Assembly: GCA_004340125.1 (NCBI GenBank) | Contig: SLUK01000001.1 | Location: 480,753-544,752, forward strand | Direction: 5' to 3' | DNA: 64,000 bases | From: Harryflintia acetispora | GTDB lineage: Bacteria > Bacillota > Clostridia > Oscillospirales > Ruminococcaceae | The notes under the pieces: generated by a model | What the model was told of the DNA's origin: nothing | Seen by the model: the letters and a program-made list of their open reading frames with translations, nothing else | Databases searched by the model: none | Program-made: the position numbers and the translations under genes | Shown here: positions 1 to 7,377 of the stretch, piece after piece | Position numbering within the stretch: the stretch's first letter is position 1 | Layout of the letters: each line of letters begins with the position of its first letter

Positions 1-174
1 GTGCACCACATCGAGGTGATGGCCGAGGCGGTCAAGGGCCGGATCAAAATGAAAGCTTCGGGCGGGATTCGGGAGCTCGAGAAGGTGGACCGGATGATCG
101 AGCTGGGCGTCTCCCGCTTCGGGGTGAGCTTCGGCAGCGGGATCAAGCTGATCGAAGCGGCAAACCAGAGATAA
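1..174 (+). CDS. DeoC-family aldolase, C-terminal fragment (gene cut by window edge)
   Basis: The reading frame is open from base 1 to a TAA at 172-174, so these 57 residues are the end of a gene that starts before the window. It closely resembles the end of the complete DeoC-like protein that follows: an HHVE/HHIE stretch, a KMKASGG segment matching KAAGG in the paralogue, and a GVSRFGV(S/G) phosphate-binding end. Lys18 of the fragment corresponds to the second active-site lysine of class I deoxyribose-phosphate aldolases (Lys201 in E. coli DeoC). The downstream paralogue begins 15 bases after the stop, so they are probably co-transcribed. The Schiff-base lysine lies outside the window, so activity cannot be judged. 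Confidence 0.8.
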   Translation: MHHIEVMAEAVKGRIKMKASGGIRELEKVDRMIELGVSRFGVSFGSGIKLIEAANQR

Positions 175-189
175 GGGAGGAGACATGAT

Positions 190-861
190 ATGATAACAGG
201 CTACGAGTTTTGCCGGATGACCGATGCGACGCTGACCACCACCCTGGCGGGGGTGAAGGAATATGAGGAGCTGATCGCACAAGCCAAGGAGTATCACTTT
301 TACTCCCTCATCACCAACCGCTGGTTCATCCCGATGATTGTAAAAGGGCTGCAGGGGAGTGATACCCTGCCCGGGGCCGGGTGCAGCGCCACCAACGGGA
401 GCGACCTTTGCGAGGTCAAGGCCTTTGCCGCCAAGACCGCCATCTCGCTCGGGGCGCAGGAGTGCGACATGGTGATGAACATCCCCCTCTTCAAGTCCGG
501 GCTCTACGACGAGGTGGTCCGCGACATCCGCGCGGTCAAGGACGCGGTGGGCGATAAGCCCCTCAAGTGCATTATTGAGGTGTCCATCCTCTCGGACGAG
601 GAGATCATGAAGGCGACCGAGCTGGTCATCGAGGGCGGGGCGGACTTCGTCAAGACCGCCACCGGCAAGCTGCCCGATCCGACCACCCTCCACCATGTCG
701 AGATAATGGCCAAAGCCAACCGCGGCCGGATCAGGATGAAGGCGGCGGGCGGGATCCGCACCATCGAAACGGTGGAGCAGATGATCGGCCTGGGGGTCTC
801 CCGGTTCGGGGTCGGCGCTGGCAGCGCCATCAAAATCGCGGCGCAGGCGGACGCGCGCTGA
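190..861 (+). CDS. DeoC-family aldolase (deoxyribose-phosphate aldolase-like)
   Basis: This 223-residue protein has the length and motifs of class I DeoC/FbaB-like aldolases, cytosolic TIM barrels that cleave or join phosphorylated sugars through a lysine Schiff base. Lys155 in FVKTATGK is the expected Schiff-base lysine, Lys184 in KAAGG the second active-site lysine, and Asp93 in CDMVMN the proton-relay acid. GGGAGG at 175-180 precedes the ATG at 190; an ATG at 185 stops at once. It lies between a second DeoC-like gene and an FGGY kinase 23 bases downstream, which suggests a pathway in which a kinase makes a sugar phosphate that aldolases then cleave. The true substrate is unknown; DeoC relatives act on several sugar phosphates besides deoxyribose 5-phosphate. 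Confidence 0.85.
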   Translation: MITGYEFCRMTDATLTTTLAGVKEYEELIAQAKEYHFYSLITNRWFIPMIVKGLQGSDTLPGAGCSATNGSDLCEVKAFAAKTAISLGAQECDMVMNIPLFKSGLYDEVVRDIRAVKDAVGDKPLKCIIEVSILSDEEIMKATELVIEGGADFVKTATGKLPDPTTLHHVEIMAKANRGRIRMKAAGGIRTIETVEQMIGLGVSRFGVGAGSAIKIAAQADAR

Positions 862-884
862 CAAGAGAGAGAAGGGAGAACCCC

Positions 885-2402
885 ATGGCCAAATATCTGC
901 TTTCCCACGACATCGGCACCTCGGCCGACAAGGCGACCCTGTTCACCTTTGACGGAACCATCCTGCGCAGCCGGCTGGAGAGCTATCCGGTGCACTACTT
1001 CAACGCCAACTGGGCCGAGCAGGACGCCGAGGACTGGTGGAAAGCCTTTTGCAAAAACAACCACGCCATCCTCGAAGGCTTGGACCCCGCCGAGGTGGCG
1101 GCCATTTCCCTGAGCGGCCAGATGATGGGCTGCCTGCCGCTGGACCGGGACTGCAAGCCCATCCGCCCCTCGATCATCTGGACCGACGGGCGGGCCACCA
1201 AGGAGGCGGCCGCCCTGGAGGAGAAGGTGCGCCTGCAGAGCTTTTACAACATCGTGGGGATACGCCCCAGCGCCAACTTCACCATCGAAAAGGTGATGTG
1301 GCTGATGGAGCACGAGCCCGGGACCTATGAAAAGACCTATAAGTTCATGCAGTCCAAGGACTTCATCGGCGCGCGGCTGACCGGATCGTTTGTCACCGAC
1401 CCGAGCGACGCGGGCTATACCCACGCCTATGACATGTACGGGCGCTGCTGGTCCGAGGTGATCTTTAAGGCCGCGGGCGCAGACGTCGAAAAGTTCCCCG
1501 ACATCGTCGAGCCGGGCACTTTGATCGGGAAGGTGCGCGCCTCGGTGGCCGAAGAGGCCGGGCTTGCCCCCGGCACGCCGGTGGCCGAGGGGGTCGGCGA
1601 CGGGCGCGCCTCGATGATCGGGATCGGGGTGCTGCGCCCCGGGGACGCCTACACCAGCCTCGGCACCTCGAGCTGGGTGAGCCGGATTACCGACGCGCCC
1701 GGGATGGACCCGCGCTGCCGGATCCAGAAGGGCGCCTTCACCCCCGGCACCTACAGCGACGGGGGGACCATGCAGGCGGGGGGGCTGAGCGTCAACTGGA
1801 TGAAGAGCCAGCTCTGCCTCTACGAACAGGAGCTCGCAAAGACGGGGGGCGGCAGCGCCTACGACTATATCAACAAGGAGATCGAGAGCTGCCCCGCCGG
1901 CGCGGGCGGGGTGATCTTCCTGCCCTATCTGATGGGGGAGCGCGCTCCGCTGTGGGACAACGGCGCGAAGGGCGCTTTTCTGGGACTGCGGGGGGAGAGC
2001 ACCCGGGCCGAGATGCTGCGCGCGGTGATGGAGGGGGTCTCGATGAACCTGACCATCATCCTAAAGATCATGCAGGGGATCAAGGACGACATGACCAGCA
2101 TGCGGATCGTGGGCGGCGGCTCGAAGAGCGCCGTCTGGCGGCAGATCCTGGCCGACTGCTTCAACATGCCGATCGTCAAGACCAACATCTCGGACGAGGC
2201 CGGGAGCCTCGGCACGGCGGTGCTGGCGGGGATCTGCGTGGGGGTCTATCAGGACCTCGGCGCGGTGCACGCCTTCCACAAGGTCGAGAGCGTGACCGAA
2301 CCGATCAAGGAGAACGTCGCGCGCTACCGGCAGCTGCAGCCCATCTTTGAGGACGCCTATTACGCGCTGCGCGAGATCAACCACCGGCTCGGGGAGCTAT
2401 AA
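885..2402 (+). CDS. FGGY-family carbohydrate kinase (xylulokinase-like)
   Basis: This 505-residue protein is a cytosolic ATP-dependent sugar kinase of the FGGY family. The N-terminal DIGTS (residues 9-13) is the phosphate-1 motif, SLSGQMMG at about 75-82 resembles the xylulokinase sugar-binding segment, WTDGR follows at 99-103, and Asp239 in GVGDGR is the likely catalytic base. A GGGSKS segment in the C-terminal half fits the adenosine-binding site. Length is typical. It is last in the operon with two DeoC-like aldolases and ends at a strong terminator. It most resembles xylulokinases, but with aldolase partners the substrate may be another pentulose, tetrulose or polyol-derived sugar, so no gene symbol is given. 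Confidence 0.88.
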   Translation: MAKYLLSHDIGTSADKATLFTFDGTILRSRLESYPVHYFNANWAEQDAEDWWKAFCKNNHAILEGLDPAEVAAISLSGQMMGCLPLDRDCKPIRPSIIWTDGRATKEAAALEEKVRLQSFYNIVGIRPSANFTIEKVMWLMEHEPGTYEKTYKFMQSKDFIGARLTGSFVTDPSDAGYTHAYDMYGRCWSEVIFKAAGADVEKFPDIVEPGTLIGKVRASVAEEAGLAPGTPVAEGVGDGRASMIGIGVLRPGDAYTSLGTSSWVSRITDAPGMDPRCRIQKGAFTPGTYSDGGTMQAGGLSVNWMKSQLCLYEQELAKTGGGSAYDYINKEIESCPAGAGGVIFLPYLMGERAPLWDNGAKGAFLGLRGESTRAEMLRAVMEGVSMNLTIILKIMQGIKDDMTSMRIVGGGSKSAVWRQILADCFNMPIVKTNISDEAGSLGTAVLAGICVGVYQDLGAVHAFHKVESVTEPIKENVARYRQLQPIFEDAYYALREINHRLGEL

Positions 2403-2412
2403 TGGAAAAACA

Positions 2413-2448
2413 AAAAGGGGCCGCGGGAATATTCCCGCGGCCCCTTTT
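2413..2448. terminator. Bidirectional intrinsic terminator between FGGY kinase and GH13 gene
   Basis: A perfect 18-bp palindromic stem (AAAAGGGGCCGCGGGAAT and its complement) ends in T-runs on both strands. It sits between two convergent genes and can terminate both. Confidence 0.9.
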
Positions 2449-2458
2449 CAGTCCGGTC

Positions 2459-3748
2459 TTATAAGCGGTAGAAGCCCATCGAGAAGCCGGGCAGCGCCGC
2501 CCCGGCGCGCTCCCCGCCCAGCAGCTCCTGCGCCCCCTGCGCGAAGGGGATGGGCATCTCGTTTTCGTCCGCGTTGATGGCAACGAGGACCCGCTCCCCC
2601 TCAAAGCTGCGCTCGAAGCAAAGCTGGCGGCTCTGCACGGCGACGTTGCGGTAGTCCCCGTAGCAGAGCGCCTTATACTCCTTGCGCAGGGCGATCAGGC
2701 GCTGGATGAGGGCGGTCAGCTCATTCGGCTGGGGGCTTTCGAAGCACGGGCGCAGGCTGTCGTCCGAGCCGGGCTCCTTTGTTCCCGCGGCGCCCCATTC
2801 GCTGCCGTAGTAAAGGCAGGGGATCCCCGGCATGCCGAAGAGCAGGCCGTAGATCAGCGGCAGGCAGCGCGGCTGCGCCAAAAGGCTTGCGATCCGCGAA
2901 ACGTCGTGATTGTCCACAAAGCTGAGCAGATGTTTGCCCTTATAAAGGGTCCAGTTTTCCGGCCCGAACTGCCGGTTCAGGGAATAGGAGATCTCGAACA
3001 TGTTGCCGCTGTTGAAGCTCGAATGCATCCCCTTGTAGCACTCGTAATTGGTGCAGCTGTGAAGCATTTCGTCGTTGCAGATGAGGTTGTAGTCCCCGAA
3101 GAGCACCTCGCCCACCAGGAAGAACTCCGGCCCGAAGCGTTCGCTGCAAAAGCGGCGCAGGCGTTTTAAAAATTCCCGGTCCAGGCAGTAAGCCACGTCC
3201 AGGCGCAGCCCGTCGATCCCGAAGTCACGCACCCAGCCCTCGATGCAGGAAAAGAGGTGCTCGACGACCGCGCCGTTTTGCAAGTTGAGCTTGACCAGCT
3301 CGTCGTGCCCCTCCCAGTCGCCGTAGGAAAGATTGTCGCCCCGGGCGTTCGGCTGACCGAAGTTCAGATAAAACCAGTCCTTGTAAGGAGAGGCCTCCCG
3401 GTTTTGGAGCACGTCCTGAAAGGCCCAGAACCCCCGGCCGACGTGGTTAAAGACCCCGTCGAGCACCACCCGGATGTTTCGTTCATGCAGCGCGCCGCAG
3501 ACCGCCGCGAAATCCTCATTACCGCCCAGGCGGCAGTCGATCTTGCGGTAATCCCGCGTGTCGTAGCCGTGCCGGTCGGACTCGAAGAGGGGGGAGAAAT
3601 AGACGGCCCCCACCCCGAGCCCATCGAGATAATCGCACCAGTCCAGCACCTTGCGAATGCGCGGGACGGCGACGCCGTCGTTCTCCTTCGGCGCGCCGCA
3701 AAACCCCAGCGGATAGATTTGATAGAATGTTTGCTCGTTGGCCCACAT
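2459..3748 (-). CDS. GH13 alpha-amylase-family glycoside hydrolase
   Basis: This 429-residue protein carries the GH13 (alpha/beta)8-barrel motifs in order: region I DGVFNH (97-102), region II LRLDVA with nucleophile Asp184, region III LVGEVL with acid/base Glu214, and region IV FVDNHD with Asp282. It begins MWANEQTFYQIYPLGF, without a signal peptide, so it is probably intracellular and acts on imported malto-oligosaccharides or related alpha-glucosides. A short beta-sandwich follows the barrel at the C-terminus. It is transcribed alone, leftwards, with a palindrome 27 bases before its start. No transporter or other starch gene is adjacent. Exact specificity (maltogenic, cyclomaltodextrin or alpha-glucosidase-like) cannot be read from the sequence. 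Confidence 0.9.
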   Translation of the reverse strand: MWANEQTFYQIYPLGFCGAPKENDGVAVPRIRKVLDWCDYLDGLGVGAVYFSPLFESDRHGYDTRDYRKIDCRLGGNEDFAAVCGALHERNIRVVLDGVFNHVGRGFWAFQDVLQNREASPYKDWFYLNFGQPNARGDNLSYGDWEGHDELVKLNLQNGAVVEHLFSCIEGWVRDFGIDGLRLDVAYCLDREFLKRLRRFCSERFGPEFFLVGEVLFGDYNLICNDEMLHSCTNYECYKGMHSSFNSGNMFEISYSLNRQFGPENWTLYKGKHLLSFVDNHDVSRIASLLAQPRCLPLIYGLLFGMPGIPCLYYGSEWGAAGTKEPGSDDSLRPCFESPQPNELTALIQRLIALRKEYKALCYGDYRNVAVQSRQLCFERSFEGERVLVAINADENEMPIPFAQGAQELLGGERAGAALPGFSMGFYRL

Positions 3749-3774
3749 GGGCTCATCCCCCTGACAATATGAAG

Positions 3775-3790
3775 TATCATGCCTATGATA
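3775..3790. promoter_or_regulatory. Candidate operator upstream of GH13 gene
   Basis: TATCAT-gcct-ATGATA is a perfect 6-bp inverted repeat upstream of the GH13 start. On the minus strand a TTTACA hexamer lies immediately upstream of it (3791-3796), so a bound regulator would sit in the promoter. The regulator is unknown. Confidence 0.35.
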
Positions 3791-3811
3791 TGTAAACAGG
3801 GCGCAAAGATG

Positions 3812-4342
3812 TCAGAGCTTTTGGATGCTCAAGGGGTTAATCAGGGAGATAATATTGGTCACCGTGCGCTCGGGCGCGCCGTGGTTATAGAGCTGGGTGT
3901 TGCACAGCCCCGCATACACCTCGTGGCGCTGGTCGTATAAAGCGCGCAGCTGCTCGCGGGTATTTTGCATGACCAGCGGGCGGTTGCTGGACTTGATCCG
4001 CTCATAACAGATGTCAAAGTCGGTCGAGAGGTAGACCACATAGCACTCGTACTCCTTCAGCAGCGCCGCGTTGTCCGGGTCCATCAGGGTGCCGCCCCCC
4101 ACGGCGACGACCGGGGTGAACGGTCCGGGGGAGCGCAGCACGTTTTGCAGCGTGACATGCTCCAGCGCGCGGAAATATTCCTCCCCCTTTTCCTTAAAGA
4201 TATTGGGGATGGACATTTTCTGCGTCTGCTCGATCTCCTCGTCGAGGTCGATGAACTTGTCCAGCAGGCGCTTTGCCAGCAGCCGCCCCACGGTGGTCTT
4301 GCCGCTGCCCATGAAGCCGCAGATCACGATCGGTTTTCCCAT
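3812..4342 (-). CDS. aroK: Shikimate kinase
   Basis: This 176-residue cytosolic P-loop kinase phosphorylates shikimate to shikimate 3-phosphate in the chorismate pathway. The Walker A motif GFMGSGKT is at residues 9-16, the FIDLDEEIE segment carries the shikimate-binding Asp, and GGGT near residue 83 is the Walker B-like motif typical of AroK. Length matches the family. It lies 17 bases downstream of aroE on the same strand, so the two steps are probably made from one transcript. The other chorismate genes are not in the window. Confidence 0.93.
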   Translation of the reverse strand: MGKPIVICGFMGSGKTTVGRLLAKRLLDKFIDLDEEIEQTQKMSIPNIFKEKGEEYFRALEHVTLQNVLRSPGPFTPVVAVGGGTLMDPDNAALLKEYECYVVYLSTDFDICYERIKSSNRPLVMQNTREQLRALYDQRHEVYAGLCNTQLYNHGAPERTVTNIISLINPLSIQKL

Positions 4343-4359
4343 AGCGGTTTCCTCCGTTT

Positions 4360-5205
4360 CTATTCCTTCGAGCCGTCCTTGCGCAGCACCTGCGCGAGCC
4401 GCTCCTCGATTTCTTGTAGCTGGTCTTCCCGAAACCTGGCCCCGTACCAGATTTCCTGCGCGGCCGCCGCCTGCAGGATCAGCATGCGAAGCCCGCCCAA
4501 AGCGGGTTTCTGGAGCTCCTGCGCGCGGCGCAGCAGCCGGGTCTTGTCAGGGTTATAGATACAATCGAACACCCGCCCGCACCGCTCGATGAGCGCGTCC
4601 GGCGCGGGGCATTCGTCCAAGTGCGGGAACATCCCGCAGGGGGTGGCGTTGATCAGCAGGCTGTAGCCTTCGTCCCCCTTTGCCGCGTCGCCGATGAGCA
4701 GGGCGCGCGCAGGGACCTGGTAGGTGGCAGTGATTTCCTCTGCCAGCGCCCCGGCCCGCGGCAGCGAGCTTTCGCGCACCGCGAGGGTGACGGCGGCGCC
4801 CAGACGCGCGCACTCGATGGCGAACATCCGCCCAACGCCGCCGGCACCCAGCACCAAGACGCTATCCAGCCCTTCCTTCCAATCCCCCAGCGAGCGCAGA
4901 AAGCCGGTACAGTCGGTGTTGTAGCCGACCGGCCCCTCAGCGGAGGGCGCGACGGTGTTCACCGCGCCGTAGCGCGCGGCGCTCGTATCGAGGCGCGCGA
5001 GGTAAGGGACGACCTCCCCTTTATAGGGGATGGTGACGTTGAAGCCGTCGAGCCCCAGAAGCCCCGGCATTGCGGCGGGAAGCTCCTGCGGCGGCACGTC
5101 GCGCAGGGTATACTGAAGCTCTGCCCCGGTGCAGCGCGCGAGCAGGGAATGCACCTGCGGGGAGAGACTGTGGCCGAGCGGATGGCCCAGAAGGGCAAAC
5201 TGCAT
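4360..5205 (-). CDS. aroE: Shikimate dehydrogenase
   Basis: This 281-residue NADPH-dependent enzyme reduces 3-dehydroshikimate to shikimate. The N-terminal substrate domain starts with GHPLGHSLSPQVH (residues 7-19), whose Ser residues bind shikimate. FNVTIPYKG holds catalytic Lys62, GAVNTV and NTDCTGF complete the active site, and VLGAGGVGR is the Rossmann NADP loop. The start is preceded on the minus strand by GGAGG. It is the first gene of an aroE-aroK pair with a TATAAT-type promoter about 50 bases upstream. It is the AroE rather than YdiB type by length and layout, though YdiB-like quinate activity cannot be excluded. Confidence 0.94.
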   Translation of the reverse strand: MQFALLGHPLGHSLSPQVHSLLARCTGAELQYTLRDVPPQELPAAMPGLLGLDGFNVTIPYKGEVVPYLARLDTSAARYGAVNTVAPSAEGPVGYNTDCTGFLRSLGDWKEGLDSVLVLGAGGVGRMFAIECARLGAAVTLAVRESSLPRAGALAEEITATYQVPARALLIGDAAKGDEGYSLLINATPCGMFPHLDECPAPDALIERCGRVFDCIYNPDKTRLLRRAQELQKPALGGLRMLILQAAAAQEIWYGARFREDQLQEIEERLAQVLRKDGSKE

Positions 5206-5256
5206 GGCGGATCCTCCAATCTGTCACAAACACATGTTCCATATCGGGATACTATG

Positions 5257-5285
5257 ATTATACCCTATTTTTCCAAAAAGCGAAA
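5257..5285 (-). promoter_or_regulatory. Possible aroE-aroK promoter
   Basis: On the minus strand a perfect -10 TATAAT (5257-5262) lies 17 bases from a weak -35 TTTCGC (5280-5285). This is in the 316-base gap between divergent aroE and acpP (5206-5521). The rest of the gap is AT-rich and holds the acpP promoter; I see no gene in it. Confidence 0.5.
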
Positions 5286-5427
5286 GAAAAGAGGGAAAAG
5301 GGGATGAAGAAATTCTAAAAGGTATAATCCATAATTTTGTGGCATATAACGAGAACAGCCCTGGGTTGTGGACAAAGGGGCTTGGGAAAAGAAACTGTTA
5401 ATAAATTATAAAAATCCTGCATGGCCC

Positions 5428-5456
5428 TTGATAAATGTGGCAAAAACAGGTATGAT
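5428..5456 (+). promoter_or_regulatory. acpP promoter
   Basis: TTGATA, 17 bases, then TATGAT: a near-consensus sigma-A promoter about 65 bases before the acpP start. Confidence 0.75.
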
Positions 5457-5521
5457 GATTTTCGTGAAGAGACGGCCGCCTGCCGGCGGCAAGGCAACGT
5501 TACTGAAGGAGGCAACGAAAA

Positions 5522-5779
5522 ATGGAGACCTTTGACAGGGTGCGGGACATCCTCTGCGAGCAGCTGGACATCGAAAGTGACGAAGTGACGACGGAAGCTT
5601 CCATCCTCGATGACCTGGGCGCGGACTCCCTGGACGTGGTGGACCTGGTGATGAACCTCGAGGAAGCGTTCGACACCGAGATCCCGGACGAGGATATCGA
5701 GCAGCTCAAGACGGTGGGGGACGTGGTCCGCTACATCGACGAGCACATGCCCGAGCCCGAGGCAGAGAGCGAGGAATAA
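5522..5779 (+). CDS. acpP: Acyl carrier protein
   Basis: This acidic 85-residue protein carries growing fatty-acyl chains on a 4'-phosphopantetheine arm. Ser36 in [12 protein letters not shown] is the attachment site, in the DSL motif at the start of helix II. Glu- and Asp-rich composition and length are typical. AAGGAGG lies 8 bases before the ATG. It has its own promoter and terminator and no fab or rnc gene beside it, which is unusual for acpP, so it may be one of two ACPs in the genome. It could serve fatty-acid synthesis or a specialised acyl pathway. Confidence 0.92.
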   Translation: METFDRVRDILCEQLDIESDEVTTEASILDDLGADSLDVVDLVMNLEEAFDTEIPDEDIEQLKTVGDVVRYIDEHMPEPEAESEE

Positions 5780-5790
5780 CGTTTTCTTGG

Positions 5791-5820
5791 AAACCACTCC
5801 GCTATGGGGTGGTTTCTTTG
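5791..5820 (+). terminator. Terminator after acpP
   Basis: The stem AAACCACTCC / GGGGTGGTTT (one wobble pair) closes on a short loop and is followed by TCTTTG. Confidence 0.7.
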
Positions 5821-5860
5821 CATGTTGGCGGCCCTGTGCGGGGATTTTAGCAAATGATGG

Positions 5861-5889
5861 TTGAAAAATCGCCGGCAAGATAATATAAT
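5861..5889 (+). promoter_or_regulatory. Promoter of the Na+-decarboxylase subunit genes
   Basis: TTGAAA, 17 bases, then TATAAT, about 80 bases before the beta-subunit start. Confidence 0.75.
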
Positions 5890-5971
5890 AAGAGAACATG
5901 GGCGCGGCGGGACTCCCGCCGCGAAATGGACAGGCACTTGAACCATCTGATTCAAGAGGAGAAATGAAAAA

Positions 5972-7111
5972 ATGGATTTTATCCTGAACGGCCTTTTGCA
6001 GATCACCTGGCAGCAGGTGGTGATGTGGGCCGTGGGCGGACTGCTCATCTGGCTGGCGATCAAAAAGGACTTTGAACCCGCCTTGCTGCTGCCGATGGGC
6101 TTCGGCGCAATTTTGGTCAACCTCCCCCAGTCCGGGGCCATCAACCAGGTGATGGCGGGCGTGGGCGAGACGCACGGGATCGTGCAGTGGCTCTTCGAGG
6201 TCGGGATCGAAACGAGCGAGGCGCTCCCGCTGCTGCTTTTCATCGGGGTGGGCGCGATGATCGATTTCGGGCCGCTGCTTTCAAACCCCAAGATGTTCCT
6301 CTTCGGCGCGGCCGCACAGGCGGGGATTTTCCTGACCGTGATCGCGGCGGTGCTGCTGGGCTTTAACCTCACCGACGCGGCCTCGATCGGGATCATCGGC
6401 GCGGCGGACGGCCCCACCTCCATCCTGGTGGCCCAGACCTTCGGCTCGCAGTACTTCGGCGCCATCTCGGTGGCGGCCTATTCCTACATGGCGCTGGTGC
6501 CGATCATCCAGCCCATCGCCATCAGGGCGGTGACCACTAAAAAGGAGCGGCAGATCCACATGCCGTATAACCCGCGCAATGTCTCCAAGACCACCCGGAT
6601 CCTGTTCCCGATCATCGTGACCATCATCGCGGGGATCGTGGCGCCGGCTTCGGTCTCGCTGGTCGGGTTTTTGATGTTCGGCAACCTGATAAGAGAGTGC
6701 GGCGTGCTCGAGCGCCTTTCCGACACGGCGCAGAACAACCTCGCCCAGCTGGTCACGCTGCTGCTGGGGATCACCATCTCCTTCTCGATGACCGCCGAGA
6801 GGTTTGTCAGCATACAGACGGTGATGATCATGGGCCTGGGGCTTATCGCCTTCGTGTTTGACACCATCTGCGGCTGCCTCTTCGCGAAGGTCCTCAACCT
6901 CTTCCTAAAGGAGAAGATCAACCCGATGGTCGGCGCGGCGGGCATTTCGGCCTTCCCCATGTCGGCGCGTGTGGTACAGAAAATGGCCATCAAGGAGGAC
7001 TCGCAGAATCATATCCTGATGCACGCCGTCGGCGCGAACGTGTCGGGGCAGATTGCCTCGGTGCTCGCGGGCGGGATGATCCTGGGGCTCGTGCCCGGGA
7101 TGCTCGGTTAA
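5972..7111 (+). CDS. Sodium ion-translocating decarboxylase, beta subunit
   Basis: This 379-residue polytopic membrane protein is the carboxybiotin decarboxylase subunit of a biotin-dependent Na+ pump (OadB/GcdB/MmdB family). It removes CO2 from carboxybiotin and exports Na+. The region IIIa signature GIIGAADGPT lies at residues 140-149, with Asp146 matching the essential Na+-site Asp (Asp203 of Klebsiella OadB). Long hydrophobic helices and an SFSMTAERF segment follow. AGAGGAG precedes the ATG. A small membrane protein follows 13 bases downstream. The carboxyltransferase and biotin carrier are absent here, so the substrate (oxaloacetate, methylmalonyl-CoA or glutaconyl-CoA) cannot be told. 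Confidence 0.92.
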   Translation: MDFILNGLLQITWQQVVMWAVGGLLIWLAIKKDFEPALLLPMGFGAILVNLPQSGAINQVMAGVGETHGIVQWLFEVGIETSEALPLLLFIGVGAMIDFGPLLSNPKMFLFGAAAQAGIFLTVIAAVLLGFNLTDAASIGIIGAADGPTSILVAQTFGSQYFGAISVAAYSYMALVPIIQPIAIRAVTTKKERQIHMPYNPRNVSKTTRILFPIIVTIIAGIVAPASVSLVGFLMFGNLIRECGVLERLSDTAQNNLAQLVTLLLGITISFSMTAERFVSIQTVMIMGLGLIAFVFDTICGCLFAKVLNLFLKEKINPMVGAAGISAFPMSARVVQKMAIKEDSQNHILMHAVGANVSGQIASVLAGGMILGLVPGMLG

Positions 7112-7124
7112 GGAGGAAAACAGA

Positions 7125-7346
7125 ATGGGTAATTTCCTAAATGGCCTGATGATGAATGCCGGCGTGATCGGCGGGGCGGACGGCCCGACGGCCGTCTTCG
7201 TAGCGGGAGAAGGGGACCTTTTCCACGCCCTGACCCTGCTCTGGCAGGGGATGACCGGGATATTCGTGGTGATGATCGTCATCTCGCTGATCGTCTACCT
7301 GCTTTCAAAGATCACCTCCCCCAAAAAGGGCGAAGGGGAAGAATAA
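7125..7346 (+). CDS. Small single-span membrane protein with a beta-subunit-like ADGPT motif
   Basis: This 73-residue protein follows the decarboxylase beta subunit in the same operon, where small gamma or delta subunits of Na+-pump decarboxylases are often found. Residues 41-61 form one hydrophobic helix, followed by a charged KKGEGEE tail. Unlike an ordinary gamma subunit, its N-terminus carries GVIGGADGPTAV at residues 13-24, nearly the same as the GIIGAADGPTSI signature around the Na+-site Asp of its neighbour, and the preceding FLNGL also echoes the beta N-terminus FILNGL. It may complement or mimic the ion site, or derive from a partial duplication of the beta gene. Expression is likely, from the GGAGG before the ATG and the close spacing. 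Confidence 0.75.
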   Translation: MGNFLNGLMMNAGVIGGADGPTAVFVAGEGDLFHALTLLWQGMTGIFVVMIVISLIVYLLSKITSPKKGEGEE

Positions 7347-7377
7347 TCAAGATTAAAGATTAAGGGTGTGTGAACCA

